Position numbers and translations under genes: made by a program. Positions 10,951 through 23,393 of a DNA stretch of 64,000 bases are shown here, piece by piece (positions within the stretch are counted from its first letter, which is position 1; every line of letters begins with the position of its first letter). This DNA is from Pilatotrama ljubarskyi (Eukaryota; Basidiomycota; Agaricomycetes; Polyporales; Polyporaceae): NCBI GenBank assembly GCA_022385805.1, contig MU277707.1, positions 222,326-286,325 on the forward strand, read 5' to 3'. The notes under the pieces are model-generated. The model was not told the origin of the DNA and searched no databases. It saw only the letters and a program-made list of their open reading frames with translations.

Positions 10951-13054
10951 ATGAACTCGACGGACGACACTGGCCTCTCTGCCATCCTTGCGGAGGAGAC
11001 AGCCTTGTGGGTCGACCACCGTTCCTCCTTTCCTTTCTCCTTTTCCTCCCATTGAGCTCAGTTCGCGCTGTATCAGAACCACAGAAAGCTATTTCTCAGC
11101 GGCCGCCGCGGGTACGTCTCATCCCGCGTCACCTACACTTCGGACTCGTGTTCTCAGGAAATATTCCTTAGTTGTAGTAGTGTGGTACCATCTCCTCACC
11201 CTCGATAAAGAGGTTGCCCTCTTCTGGAGGCGGCGCAGGCTCACTGGCGCATCCTGCCTCTTCCTCGCCAATCGCTACCTCGCCCCCACCATAGTGCTGT
11301 ATCCCTGGTTCACGCCCAGCACCCGATACTCGGTCAGCGTCCCCGTTGCCTCACATTATCTCGAGCGCTGCGCTGATCGACTCTCCGCAGCTGTACGTGT
11401 TCCTTCTCGGTGATCGTTCGGTGATCCACCATTGACAGCGAGCACCGACACCTCTGATCTTGAAGCTGTGCCACTGCGATCTACTTTGCAGAGATCCTCC
11501 CGCTGCTGCCCGTCCCTCTCTGGGCAGGTACGTCCCTTTCCCGCTCCTGCGACAAGGCCCATTCCACTCGCATCTCATCTCGTCTCACCTCTGCCTCTCG
11601 CTATACCGTGTGCGGCTGCTAGCGTTTTCCTCCCTGCGTGTGTACGCCCTCGCGCGGCACTTCTGGATCGCTCTCCTCGTCCTTCTCCTCGGGCTGGCCC
11701 CTCTTGTGGATAACATCGTGCGTCCACTCCCTCGCTTGTTCGCACGTCCCTGGCTCGCTTCTTGGAGCATCAGGGGCACGCGGCGCATGGGCTGAGCTGA
11801 CGCATTGCAGATCACAATCATATACACGACGCTCAGGCCGGACGCCGTCCAGGGATGCGTGCCGGATTTGGAGCTTCCCGACGGCGTGAAGAGGGTCTCT
11901 GGATTGTGAGTGGCTGAGGTCCGCCCGCACTTATGCCGGTCCCTCTGAGTCTTGCCTCCCCACTCCACTCACGACTTGCTCTGTTACGGCTCATACGCCG
12001 CCAGCCGTAAGTGCTCCTAGCGCAATTTTGAGGTGTGGGCCACCACTCACGCTCTCGCTTCGGGCCGCGCGCGCCGGGTCCCGACGCCAGTACCGATCCT
12101 GCTCAACGCGCTCGCCGTGCTCGCAGAAGCCCTCGCGCTCGTCGTTACCTGGGCCGCGACAGCGATGCACGGCCCATTCTGGCGAAGCAAGAACGCGGAG
12201 GCCCCCCTGGGCGGCAGCCCAATGCTCCTCGCGAAGGTGCTTTTGTGGGACGGTCGGTGGCCAGTCTCGATCGCGCCTGTGAGCGATGCTGATGAGGTAC
12301 GCGGGGCGGCTCGGCGGGACAGGCGCGGTTTACTTTCTGTGAGTCCGCGTTTTGGATTGGTGCTCGCCGGGGGTCTCGACCGGTCGAGCGAGGGTGTCCA
12401 GTGCTGATGCGCGTGCAGAGTGCTTACGGTCTTGAACGCGTACCGGGTCGTGTATGCGATACTATCGGTGCGTCCCTACCCGGGCGGGACTCAAGCTCCA
12501 CATCGAGTGAGAGCGACTATGCTGACATACCGTGATCGGCTATGACGCGGCTCGTTACGCCCTGTATGTGTGCGTAGGGCGTGCAAGCGGACAATGCTGC
12601 GCTCCTCGCTCAGGCTGGTGTGCTCGCACCACTGCTCGATCCGTAAGCCCCTCCTCTCCGCTCTCCGCTTCCCCCCCTCCGACATGCTCTCTCTCCGCAC
12701 GACAATGCCTGATAACGTTGGTTCATCGCTAGCCTCAACGCGATCCTCGTCTCCGAGTTCCTCATCCACCTCCAGGAGGCCGCCGCGGGGAGTTCTGGCA
12801 CCAGCCCGAGTGCCGGCGCCAGTACGATGTCTGGGGCGGGCGGGACGACGGAGTGGGGCGCGACGATCAGGTTTGCGCCGGTAGACGAGGTTGGCGACTC
12901 GGAGGAGGGAGAGTCTGGGGAGTGGGTCGATGTGGAAGAAGAAGAGGAAGAATGGGAAGTTGGAGGGTCGGACGCGAGTGTGTGGAGTTCGCCGCGGCGC
13001 TCGGTCACTTCAGACGTTTCCGCGCGGGAGGTGTGGAAGGCACCTCGGGCTTGA
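10951..13054 (+). CDS. DUF6533-family membrane protein 1
   Basis: An Agaricomycete multi-pass membrane protein with an N-terminal DUF6533 domain. Function unknown. Start ATG 10951 (MNSTDDTGLSAILAEETA) matches the first exons of the two minus-strand paralogues (MNSTDQAQIAGLIQD and MSSTGQAEITALIQD). The DUF6533 signature follows: YHLLTLDKEVALFW, then LFLANRYLAP near 11,270. Later exons hold hydrophobic segments near 11,620 (FSSLRVYALARHFWIALLVL), 12,090 (PILLNALAVLAEALALVVTW) and 12,740 (LVSEFLIHLQEA). The C-tail is strongly acidic (about 12,890-12,960) and ends with TAG-side residues WKAPRA at 13,052. At least seven short introns are required and internal boundaries are approximate. It stands in opposite orientation to copies 2 and 3. 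Confidence 0.75.
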
Positions 13055-14119
13055 CGAAACTGAGGATTGGAAGCTAGCGCCTGGACTTTCTGCAGCCTCG
13101 CGTTGAAGTTGGGTTTGCTATGCCGCCCGTGGACTACTAGGAGTAGTGTGTACGATAAGCACTGATTGATGATGTGCGTATGGTACCTTACAAACGCGAA
13201 GTGCAGGGCGGGGCTTGCGTGAACCCTGATCCAACTAGGACCCACAGTGGAGGTAGGTGACTCGGATTCGGTGTGGTATGTATAGGGAAGAGCGACCTTA
13301 CATTGACTGCATCGCACGGTGATGGTCTCCGAGAACCTTGGGGTTAGGGTCATACACTGTTTGCAGCACAGTCCCTACTTGATCGCCGCCCACGACTCGC
13401 CCGCCGTGCCATGCTCAGGCTGCCCGACTGTAAGCTCAAGTGCTTGACCACTCGCTCCTGGGTCATCTGGAACGCACGGTGCAGACAAAAGCTCTGTCAT
13501 AATGCGGTCCATGTTGTTGCCGGATGTCGCGGTCGTCCACCGATCCAGCCCTGCGCGCAGGCCTGCCAGAACCTATCATAGGGCAGCGTGGTTTCACCTT
13601 GCCGGTCGGATGAGCGAGTGATGCGCACCGACGTCCGCAGGCTTGCTGCAATGATGGGGACGCCATCGTCGATTGTACGAACTTCAAATTTCGTCGGCCG
13701 GACTCTGAACAGCTGACCAGGCACGCTAGCGTACGGACTTGAGGGAGCTCCCACGTCCCAGCTGCATTGCGGCACTGCGAAAGCCGTGTATGCATAGTAG
13801 GCCCCATTGCGCAGTCGTACGCCCCCAAATCAACGTCGACGTCCTCGCACGCGCATGCGACTCGATTGCGCGCCAGCCAGTGTACGGCTTGACTTTGTTG
13901 CGACTGCCTCCATCACCGTCGCCACTGGCATATTGACATCCCCAAGGTACTATGTACGAGGAGTGCTGCGCCAGTCGGCCATTTCTCTCTTTTCTCTCGC
14001 CTGCTTCTCTCCAGAATCGTCACCCTCGTCGCTGTCTTCCATCGCATGTAGGTCAATCTACGACGCAACGTCTATCACTGACGTGCTTGGAGCTGACGAG
14101 GACTATCACTGACATCCAG
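13055..14119. other. intergenic; possible 5' exon of membrane protein copy B
   Basis: Short frames only. The minus-strand frame at 13,497-13,775 has no recognisable domain. The first exon of the membrane protein at 14,120 may lie around 13,950-14,055, where a GT donor (gtaggt, about 14,046) precedes the cag acceptor at about 14,120, but I could not fix its phase. Confidence 0.35.
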
Positions 14120-15829
14120 GGTTGCAGCGTCCGAGCCCGCAGATGCTGCAGACGCTTCAATCCTGCTCCTTGCACCCCTACTTACCGTCACGGCGCTGTG
14201 CGGTGAGCATACATGTCAATCCATCTCATGCACCTACCGCGATTGATGCTCCTTGGCGGGCCTGCCCGCAGGCGCGTACACCATTCTCTACGGTATTGCA
14301 ACATACGTCCTCCTGTACGCTCACGTTCGCCACCATCCCAGCGCAACACCCAGTTCGGCCACTGATTATAAACTAACTCTCCCGCAGACGTCGCGGCCTC
14401 AAGCGACCAGCTTCTCGAGCCCTCTTCGCAGTCATTTCCGCGCTGTATGCCTCCACTATCGCACACTGGGCAGTCAACATCAAATCCTCTGTCGCTATCG
14501 GCAGCACCGACTCCAACAACGTGGAAAGCTCAGAGAGGCTTGGGCTTTGCGTGCCGGACGTAGCGTTGACCGTCAATGTGCGTTCCCTCCCTCAATTCGG
14601 TGCCCTAGCCCTGCGCTTGTGCATGCTGAGATCGCCTATGAGTGTGCTGAGCATGACTTGTGTTGACTCAAATGCGCACTTAGACGGTCTTGAGCGACGG
14701 GGTGGTGTGGTGGCGCGTATGGGTCATATGGGACCAGAAGCCGCTCCTTCTGATCCCCGCCATCGTCCTCGTTCTTCTCACTCTCGGTACGTCCATCTGC
14801 TCGCAAGTATACTTGTTGAGACCTCCAATACACGATTCGGTCCATTCGTAGTGCTCTCCTCTGTGAACGCGTACGACACCTGCCGGACGCCTGACATCAG
14901 ATTCGCACGGATCAGAGGACCGTACTTCTCGAACAACCCCTTTGGCACGGCCACCGTCGTCGCATCGCTTTTGACGAACCTCTTGGCCATACTTTTAATT
15001 GGCTACAAAGCATGGTGTGTTTCTTCTCTGCCAGCATGATCTTCCCAATAGCTCACCGAAGGAACTTGAAAGGCAACACCGAAGGTTCATCAAGCAATAC
15101 CTCAGCCGACTCTCGAAACGGACATGGTCGGAGGAGGTCCTGCACATGCTCGTCGAGTCCGCCGTCGTGTACTGTATTCTCTGGGTACGTCCCCCTTTCC
15201 TATTTATCTGAACCCCATCTGAAGGTTCGATCGCGACACAGGCGTTTGTATTGGGAAGCGCACTCGGCTCCGCCCTTGACCCGACATTCCTCGAGGCTGC
15301 TCAGGGCATGCCAACCCGCAAGCTCTCGCCCGCGCTGGAGGGGTATACACTCTTTGAGTGGGTGCTGTTGGACAGCCTCGTGCCAATCATAGTGCGTCGT
15401 TCCTCACGCCCGTGGGAGATGTGCTCATTATGTCGCGTGTAGGGCATGTATCCGACGCTCGTGGTCCTCCTCGTCACCCTCAAGGGCTCGCAGCTCGAGT
15501 CTCCTCGGTACCGCTTCTCGTCCCACTCTCTGGCTCCGATGTCGTTCCAGTCCCACTCAGCCGACCCACCCATGGTGCTACCCCTGGGACGCATGGTTGG
15601 CCCGCGAACCCGAGGCACTGTCGCCGGGCTGGAGTCTCGGGGGGCCATTGATCTACCACCCTGGAGCGAACACTCAGAACGGGGCGGAGGGCTCGAACGC
15701 TCCGTGACGGAGAGCCGGCTTTCCTTGAGTTTCGTCCGGAAAGAGGAGGCGCAGGAGGACGGGTCGACGAGCGTCTCGGAGGGGGATGATCGATCGACTC
15801 TCTCGATGTGTCCGCAGAGCTGCAGCTAA
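14120..15829 (+). CDS. multi-pass (7TM-like) Agaricomycete membrane protein, copy B
   Basis: Paralogue of the minus-strand gene at 3,598-5,391, the same exon order. Hydrophobic segments are seen near 14,150 (ASILLLAPLLTVTAL), 14,290 (YTILYGIATYVLLYAH), 14,430 (LFAVISALYASTIAHW), 14,750 (LLLIPAIVLVLLTL) and 14,960 (TVVASLLTNLLAILLIGY). They are followed by the basic loop RQHRRFIKQYLSRLSKR, a helix VESAVVYCILW, the segment FEWVLLDSLVPII and a final GMYPTLVVLLV helix. The motif GVVWWRVWVIWDQ (near 14,705) is diagnostic of the family in this window. The Ser/Glu-rich C-tail stops at 15,827-15,829. The true first exon and start codon are not resolved. It is probably an integral plasma-membrane or endomembrane protein of unknown role. 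Confidence 0.7.
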
Positions 15830-16039
15830 GGTATTCAATCTCTTGCATGGAAGTCCGGAGTCTCTGGAGTTGACACCCGACAATCGCAGGCTAGTCCGTC
15901 TGTACGTAGCTCTTCTGCACTGTTAGAGATATCATCACACTTGTGTAGGGTCAAGTCCGCGCGACGTGTGAACACCCACTGGGAGTATAGAGGCACATTG
16001 ATGCCTCTGCCTGCGCTCCTAGTCGTCAGCCATCCTTTT

Positions 16040-16932
16040 CATTAACAGCGTGCGGCGGCTCTGTGGACTGAATCCGGCAGTTTCATGGTGCTTTGTACTA
16101 ATCGCAATGTACGTCGCAGGCTTGCACGTGCGCTTTCATAACGAAGGGGCTTACGACATGCAGCCTGTGACGCTTCAGCTGTAGCCCCGTCTACATACCA
16201 TCTCGCGGAACACGTCGGGAACATGATGCTGCACGACCGGATGTACACACGCGGCCTCTGTCCTCCTCAACCACGCGTGAACATCACGATCAAATCGACC
16301 GCATTACGCACAGAGACCGACTCCAAAGGCATCGAGAAGCATGCTACCAATAGCCAGCGGACTCATGGCGAGCCTGCTGAGCAAAGCTTTGCGCTAGGGT
16401 TCGCAAGCCGTCTCATTGCGACACCGTGGTCGAGCAATTGGCTGCCGATCAGAGGCTAGAGCTGACATCAAGATCTCGGACCTCCTTCGCCCTTCGGGAT
16501 GCCGCCGACTTCTCAGATGTCAGTACGCATTAGCAGTGTTTCGAAGTATTCATTGGCTCGCTGTCGAGGAGGACGCCATGAACTGTCTGTAGCGCGCATC
16601 CGTCATTTGCTCAGCCCACCGTCGGTTTGGTCTAGTGAGTGTAGCAGGAGAAGTGCTCGAGCTGGCACTATACCCCTCAGAGTTGCATCGGTAGGCTCAA
16701 ACATCCTATGGCGAAGCTGAATCCTCGTGATGAGCCCCCCGCGCAGTCTCAGAGGAGAGCCCGAAAGGTGCAAGGAACATACCCAACGTTCATGGTCCTC
16801 CTCGTCATAGCGCTCAAGATTGCGGTTGGAGGGACCACAGGATGCGCGTATGGGAATGCCGACGTGCTGAACCTCGACAGCGTTGGAAAATCCGGGCATG
16901 CGAATGACTCCAGGTTGTCTATATTACTGTAA
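16040..16932 (+). pseudogene. remnant of a third membrane-protein copy
   Basis: Immediately downstream of copy B. The 3' part reads GTYPTFMVLLVIALK near 16,780, matching GMYPTLVVLLVTLK of copy B, and a possible helix (AALWTESGSFMVL, near 16,045) resembles the ESAVVYCILW/TESGVLYCLLL helix of the others. Intervening family motifs (WWRVWV, RQHRRF) are absent and stops interrupt. I infer a partial tandem duplicate that has decayed. The identity of the 5' half is weak. Confidence 0.5.
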
Positions 16933-17291
16933 CTTGACAGTATCGGTAACAATGTGCTAGATATGTACGGTATGGTATATACGCCGTCGAAAGGCGAAGG
17001 TGACATTCGAAACATATGCAAGAGATTTGCAAGAGGAGAGGAATGAATACAATGCTAGAGAAGGGACAGCGCCGAGGGTGTGAACGACAGTGGGAGCGGC
17101 GCAGTCGGGTCCATCCTCGAGCTCGCCGGTCCGATGGTCTAAACGAAGGAAGAGATAGAAATGAGCGTGGCCAGGAGAAAGGGATGAGCGCTGCAGCAAT
17201 GCGACTGCTAGGCTCAGGCGTGCCGAGCACACGCCTGTAGCGGGACTCCGGTCTGCCATGTCTGGAGGGCGCCTTCGTACGTCGTGAGCAT
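16933..17291. other. intergenic, no gene recognised
   Basis: Short frames only; 3' flank of DUF6533 gene 2. Confidence 0.4.
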
Positions 17292-19161
17292 CTACGCCCG
17301 AGTCAGCGCGGAGCTCCCTTGGCTCCTCGGAGTCCCTGGACTGGCACACCAGAGTGTGTCGCCCGCGCCCGCGCCCGAGGCCGAGCCCGAATTCGAGCTC
17401 AGGGCCACGGCGAAGAGGAGGTCGGACTGAGTGCTAGGCACTGGAGAGGGGCTCCCTGCTTCTTGCATGCTGAAGTAGAAGTGCGTGAGCAGGATGCAGC
17501 GAAGCCTTCGATCGGCGCGACAACGAGGCGTAAGCAAGGGTCGGCCGGTATAATGGATCGATAGAGAGGACGCACGGTGAGACGAATGTGAGTGCGGCGC
17601 TGGCTTGGCTGAGGGCGAGAGACGGCCGGAGGAGCTGTATAACGCCGCGATCAGCAGCGACGATCGAACGGCATTGGGAAGGGGGAAACTCACGCCCAGG
17701 ACGTTGACCACACACTGGAGGACGTTGAGGATGAGGATTACCCTGCGGGACCCAGTCAGAGCATCAGTCGTCTCTCCTTTCAAGGCCATCCGGCAGGACA
17801 GTGCAGAGTGAAGGCAATACGCACACAAAGTAAATGAGCCCTGCGGATTTTTATCAGTACGCAGTACTTCACCATCGCACGACTGCCGACACATAGTGTA
17901 GCAGAGATCGGACGTACCGTCTCTCTGCAAGACGCTCGAGAGCGACCCCGGCTTCGTCCCAAGGACAGTCATGCGGGCCTCGGCGTGGTTCCAGCGGCTC
18001 GTCGACGCCCACGTGACGATGACAACGATCGCCTCGGCGAGGACGAACGCCGTGTAGGATATGATGGCAACTTGCGTTGTCGATCCCGTTAATAAGGACA
18101 ATAGGAGGAGGGAGGATAAGGGACTTACGGCTGGATAAGCAGATAGGTACGCAGATACGTGGGACGTGAGGGCGCGGAGAGCGCGGAAGGCAGATCAACG
18201 GACGTACGTTTCGTACAGTTCCGGCGAAATATTGATAAACAGCATACATCCTTCCACCGGGTCCACGACGGGCCACATGTACCCCCCGAGTAGCATCTAT
18301 CATCCGTCCATGAGTATTGTAAGGCCCTCTATCAACGCCTCCAGCACCGCGTCAGGATGACATAGAGAAGCGACTCACCGCGTCGACGACGACGGGCACT
18401 AGCGACAGCAGGAGCGTAAGGACGAACGGAAGGATCATCCAGAGCCAATGTCGTCCCGATCCGGGGCGCACGGCGGTTGCCCACTGGTTGCGGAGCGCGT
18501 ACACGCGAAGGGAGGAGATCGCTGGACGGCGATGTCAGGGCGAAGTGGAGATTGTGTAGAGAAGCGCAGAGTGCACACCGCCCAATATGCCGTTCTGCGA
18601 GAACTCGAGGATGTACTGCGAGTACACCGTTGCAGCGCATCTTCGCAAGTGTTAGCCAGCGCATGAGCCAAGCCCCAGCTCCATAGATATATCACGCACC
18701 TCTGTGCCAGCAGCTCAGACTCAGTCACCATAATTCAATGGGAAAACGACGGGGAACGCTCACTTTGGGATCCATGGGGAGTACCCACCACGGGGAGACG
18801 TAGAGTGCGATGATGAGGGGCAGGTACCGGTTGAGGAGGAACAGGGCGCGCGCGCCGGTGAACTTGCGCCGCCAGAAGTAGTCGACCTCTTCGTCTAGCG
18901 TGCAGAGAAAGTGGTATGCGAGAAGCACTAGTTCGCAGGCGACATTAGCGTCTCCCAGACGATATGGAGAACGAAGAGACAGTGCGAAAGGGAGGGAAGG
19001 AGGGCAGACAGCGTACCGGCTGCGGCTGTGGAACAGTAGTCCTGCATCACACTGCAGGGAGGCCGGGGTGAGCGTGATGAGAGAAGAGTCTTAAATGGTG
19101 CTCACTCGAACTCTACATCCTGAATGAGCCCAGCGATCTGTGCCTGGTCCGTCGAGTTCAT
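17292..19161 (-). CDS. DUF6533-family membrane protein 2
   Basis: Start ATG at 19,161 (MNSTDQAQIAGLIQDVEFE) with a gtgagc donor directly after. The next coding exon gives the DUF6533 core: YHFLCTLDEEVDYFWRRKF and LFLLNRYLPLIIALYVSPWW (about 18,920-18,780). Further hydrophobic exons: VYALRNQWATA-type segment near 18,480, VLAEAIVVIVTW near 18,030, and a late ILLTHFYFSMQEA near 17,480, the last helix plus start of the cytoplasmic tail. The tail is Ser/Gly/Ala-rich and ends at 17,292. Size and exon pattern match DUF6533 gene 3 on the same strand 4 kb away, so the two look like tandem duplicates. Function unknown; multi-pass integral membrane protein. Confidence 0.75.
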
Positions 19162-19296
19162 CTTGGTGTCCTTGGGCATCGAAGCAGGAGACTCGAGAAA
19201 TGAACAGCAGAAAGCAGAAGACCCAGCCCAGTACGGAGGCAAGCTGCTGGAGTGGAAGAAATGAACAGCCCAGAAAGATATACTGCTGAGGGCACA

Positions 19297-19910
19297 TCAT
19301 CAAGGAAGTATGACAGTCAATGTCGGCGAGCGAGCGCGAGTCAACGTGATCGACACCGGACTCGTCTGCATCAGACCGTCGGCAGCATACCTCAATGTAC
19401 CTTCTGGAGACGTGGATTCCTAGCCTGGTAATAGACGGAGCGTAGCTGAAGCGGCGCTGGACAGAGACTGGCGACGTCGGTGTCGAGGTCGCTCGCGTGT
19501 TGGAGCTGACCGCATCCGCACCGGAGTAGCGGCAGACGCACATCTCATCGCAGAAGCGTGACCGTTGACTGGGATACATGGTCGCAAAACAGGCCATCGG
19601 CACAGGATGCTTTCGTATCCGGGTCCTCCGAGCTCCAAGGAGGAGAGGCTATTGTAGGTCCAACAGACGGTCGTCTTCGGTGCCATGTTGACATCGACGC
19701 CCGACGTCGCGTGTGTTGTGTTTCCGATGTCTCGGCCATGTGCTGTGTTGTAGACAAGTGCGCGGGAAGCCGCGGGCCTGGATGATCGTCAGATGCTGCG
19801 CGCGAAGCTGACAATAAGCTGGAGATGCATGTGGTTGAGCGGGAAGGACGCGGACACGGACGCCAGGCACGACATCTGGTCACTGGAAAGGCCCCGCACG
19901 GAACGCTGCG
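19297..19910. repeat. upstream segment duplicated at 23,394-23,960
   Basis: Shares scattered blocks, in the same order, with the segment upstream of DUF6533 gene 3: catcatcaagraagyntgacrgt followed by ggcgagc, and cagacggtcgtc followed by gacgcc.gacgtcg. The same distance from the paralogous starts indicates that the DUF6533 duplication included 5' flanking DNA. Confidence 0.5.
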
Positions 19911-21363
19911 CAGATACGAACAGAATCGTGAGAGTCGAGGCCGAGTCCATACCGAACAGAGTACCGACCACTATGCCACATGTTATCACATCGCAGCGCA
20001 AACTCAAGCACGCAAACGTTTCGGGCTGTAACAGATCTTGTTTAGGAGTGCAGGGAGAAGCCAAGGCGAACGAAGGCGAACGAAGGTATGGACACAATTC
20101 GCAGAGAAACAGCTCGGGAGACTCCGGACAGGGAGGTGTGGCGTGAAGGATGGAGCAGAGACTGAGATGATACTACCTTTGCGTTGCAGCATTGACCAAT
20201 CGTATTCCAGCGTACAGCATGTATCTGCGAGAGGATATGGCTTCGACACGAGTGAGCATGGAGGCTTGCCCGAGATAGCGTGTCGACGGGCTGCAGCTGT
20301 AGCATCGGCAGGCAGGCTGGGCAGGCCAAGGCAAAGGAATCGCAGCATGAGGAAAGTGAAAGAGGGCCGTAGTGAAGGGACGACGGAGACTCGAGCGGAG
20401 GAGCACCAATCACAGTCCTCGCCGCAGCTTTAGAACAAGATCCGCACCACCAGCGAATGTCGTCGACCACATGCGCAGTAAGTAATTGGGAGAGATTATG
20501 GTGACTGACCGTGTCATTGCGAATAGCTGCATCACGACGCTCGGTGGCCAGAAAGGACGTTGGAGAGGAAACGCAAGGCGCACCTGGAGGAGAGGGCTGT
20601 GGTGCGTGCACTATACGCTGTCGCGGGTACCGCAGCTATCACGAGATGGTTAGATGTCCCCGAATTAGACTTCGCAGAGCGACTTGTTCCGCTCGCCGGG
20701 ACAAAGTACTTACAGTGTGTATGGCACGGCGGCGAGGCAGGCGGTGGTGTACCGCTTACCGCGATGGCGATGGCTCGATGCAGCGAGAGCCAGCCTGTGC
20801 AGAACACCCCTATTCCTGCCGGGAGTCTTGTAAGGCGTAGCAGGAGAACTGGACGGTGGCGACCCGGAGCCGGAACCGGTCGGACAGCGTTATAGTACTC
20901 GGCATCGAGGGAATGCCGTTTCGCGAGCATGGAGAGCACAACGAAATAGGAGCAAAAGCAACGTGGCCGCATCAACAGTCCATATGAGCCACATACGAGA
21001 ACGAGGAGCTAGCAGAGAGCGAGTGATGGACGCGGGACACTCACGAGTACTCGGCGGTGGCGGACGACTCGCTGGGCCACGTGGCATGATGCCAATGCAC
21101 TACGCTACCGTGCCTATGTTGCCAGTATCTAGAAGTCTATACACACGCGGTTATGGATACAGCGGATACAACACTAGACGCGAGAGCAGACATGAATGAG
21201 ACTAGAGATGCTACACTGTGATCAAGTCCTGGGAAAATCCGGGTCGTCCGACTCGGAGCGAAACATAACTTAGGGCAGTAGCCGTACACACGAGCAACAA
21301 GTATGAGGGAACGAGACGAGCGGCGCGAGGATGACGACAGCCAACTGATGGCTGAGGCGCGAC
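19911..21363. other. between DUF6533 genes 2 and 3, unassigned
   Basis: Several minus-strand frames have hydrophobic runs (for example about 20,000-19,800 and 20,975-20,850), but none joins into a model with a recognised domain. It may be the relic of another membrane protein. No repeat or RNA gene is seen. Confidence 0.35.
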
Positions 21364-23279
21364 TCAGACGTAGCAACCTCCATCGGGCAAACTCTCCGAG
21401 CTGCATCCCACCCGAGCAATCGCCGAGCCAGAGCCCGCGAGGCTGAGGTCGTGCAGTAGCGTACCAGATACTGGAGAGGGAAGGCTCTCGGACGTTTCTT
21501 TCAGGCAGAAGTAGAAGTGCGTGAGCAGTATGGAGCGGAGTCTGGCGTTCCGGTGATAGCGACGAGTCAGCGGCTCGGCAGTCTAGTAACGGAAGGAAAG
21601 AGGACGGGACGTACGGCGAGACGAACGTCAAGAGTGCGCTGATTTGGAGAATCGTGAGAGTGGGTTGGATGATCTGCGTGACGCATCGCAGCGTTATCCC
21701 GGATGCGTGGTGGGTAAGTACCAGTGCTATTGGACGCGGAGGCAAAGACGGGCCTGGGTGCTAGGGAGACTCACGCCGAAGACGTCGTTGACTGCTTGGA
21801 AGACGTTGAGGACGAGGATCACCCTGTCCACGCGCCGGACGGGTTCAGTGACACACACGGAGAGCGCGGTGATCCGCTGAGATGTTGTAAGAAGCGGTGA
21901 TACTGTACGTACACGAGATAGGCCAACCCTGCGCCTCTTGTCAGCATCCAGAGTACGATCGCACGAGCGACGAGGGTCAAGACGCACCATTCTTCTTCAG
22001 CACATCGTGTATCGACGTCTTCTTCTCTTCGTTCAACGGGATGACGCTGACTGGTAGCGCAGGCGCCGCGTTGGCATAGGCGTTGGGCCAGGGGGACGCG
22101 GCGATCCAGGTCACAAGGGTAGCGAGGGCCTCGGAGAGAACGAACGACGTATAGGATATGACTGCCACTTTCGTCGCGAAACTCGACGCCCGTCAGTACG
22201 GTTCTTGTGATTGGAAAGAGGGGGTGATGAATGAGACACTAACGGCTATAAGTCCACGACGCGATCAGCTCGTGCACGCGTGAGGGCGGGCAATGGACAG
22301 CGTCGACGAAACGGAGGAAGGACGCACTTTTCATACAGCGGGGTCGGGATGTCCTCGATAAGTGTGCACACGGGGTCCAGCGCAGGCCACATGTACGACG
22401 CGAGCAGCACCTATCTCCGAGTTCCAGCCATGATTGACGGACACTCGTGTATGTAGGGTCAAGGCTACGCACCATGTCTACAACGACAGGGACGAGCGCG
22501 AACACGAGCGTGAGGAGGACCGGAAGGGTCCTCCAGAGCCGATGTACGCGGTTCCCGGACCGGGGGCTCACGGCTGTGGCCCATTGTTTGCGGAGGGCGT
22601 ATACGCGCAGGCAGGCGATAGCTGAGTGGGGACGGGCTCGGTCAGAGCGGAAGAGAGATGAGAAGGTGACGGTCCTCACCGCCCCACAGGCCGTTCTGGG
22701 AGAACTCGAGGATGTACTGCGAATACAACACCGCGGCGCAGCTTCGGGCGTACACGTACGGGGCACGTCAGTTGACGTTCCGCTGCGTTTAATCCGGCGC
22801 ATCAATACTGTATGACACAAGACGTACCCCTGCATCACTCAGTCAGCCGCGGCCATTGTGGAAAGCGAGAGGATTCGAGACACGAATACGCGTGCAGAAC
22901 AAGACGCACTTTCAGATCGGTAGGCAGAGGCCACCACGGGGAGACGTAGAACGCGGTGATCAGGGGTACATATCGGTTTGCCAGGAAGAGCGCGCGCGCG
23001 AAGGTGAGCTTGCGTCCCCAGAAGTGGACGACCTCTTGGTCCAGGGTGAGGAAGTAGTGGTACGCGAAGAGCGCTGGCACGTGGTGGGAATCAGATGCTA
23101 GGCTTGGAGAGACGAAGGGAGGACGCACCGGCTGCCGCTGTGGTGCAGTAGTTCTGCAGAGCGCTGCGAGTAGGGCGGACTTTAGTGCCCTGATCGGTGA
23201 GTCGGGTCTGTAGGCTTGCTCACTTGAATTCGGCGTCCTGGATGAGGGCGGTAATCTCCGCTTGACCCGTCGAGCTCAT
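21364..23279 (-). CDS. DUF6533-family membrane protein 3
   Basis: Start ATG at 23,279 (MSSTGQAEITALIQDAEFK, donor gtgagc). DUF6533 core near 23,080-22,930: YHYFLTLDQEVVHFWGRKL then LFLANRYVPLITAFYVSPWW. Later exons: FSSLRVYALRKQWATA-like region near 22,600, LVFALVPVVVDMV near 22,490, ISYTSFVLSEALATLVTWIA near 22,150, VILVLNVFQAVNDVFGV near 21,800 and ILQISALLTFVSPYV near 21,640. The last helix is SILLTHFYFCLKE near 21,510, followed by a Ser/Gly-rich tail; the stop complement is at 21,364-21,366. It is the best preserved of the three DUF6533 genes for reading the seven hydrophobic segments. No enzymatic or ligand-binding motif is evident. Confidence 0.75.
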
Positions 23280-23393
23280 GGTAGTCGTTCCGTATGTATC
23301 TAGATGCCAGAGAAGAGTACGGAGGACTCAGAGGGAGTTCAGCACTGGCAGCCCGGTGGCGAGGCATGGCGAATTATAGCAGATGGAGGAAAG

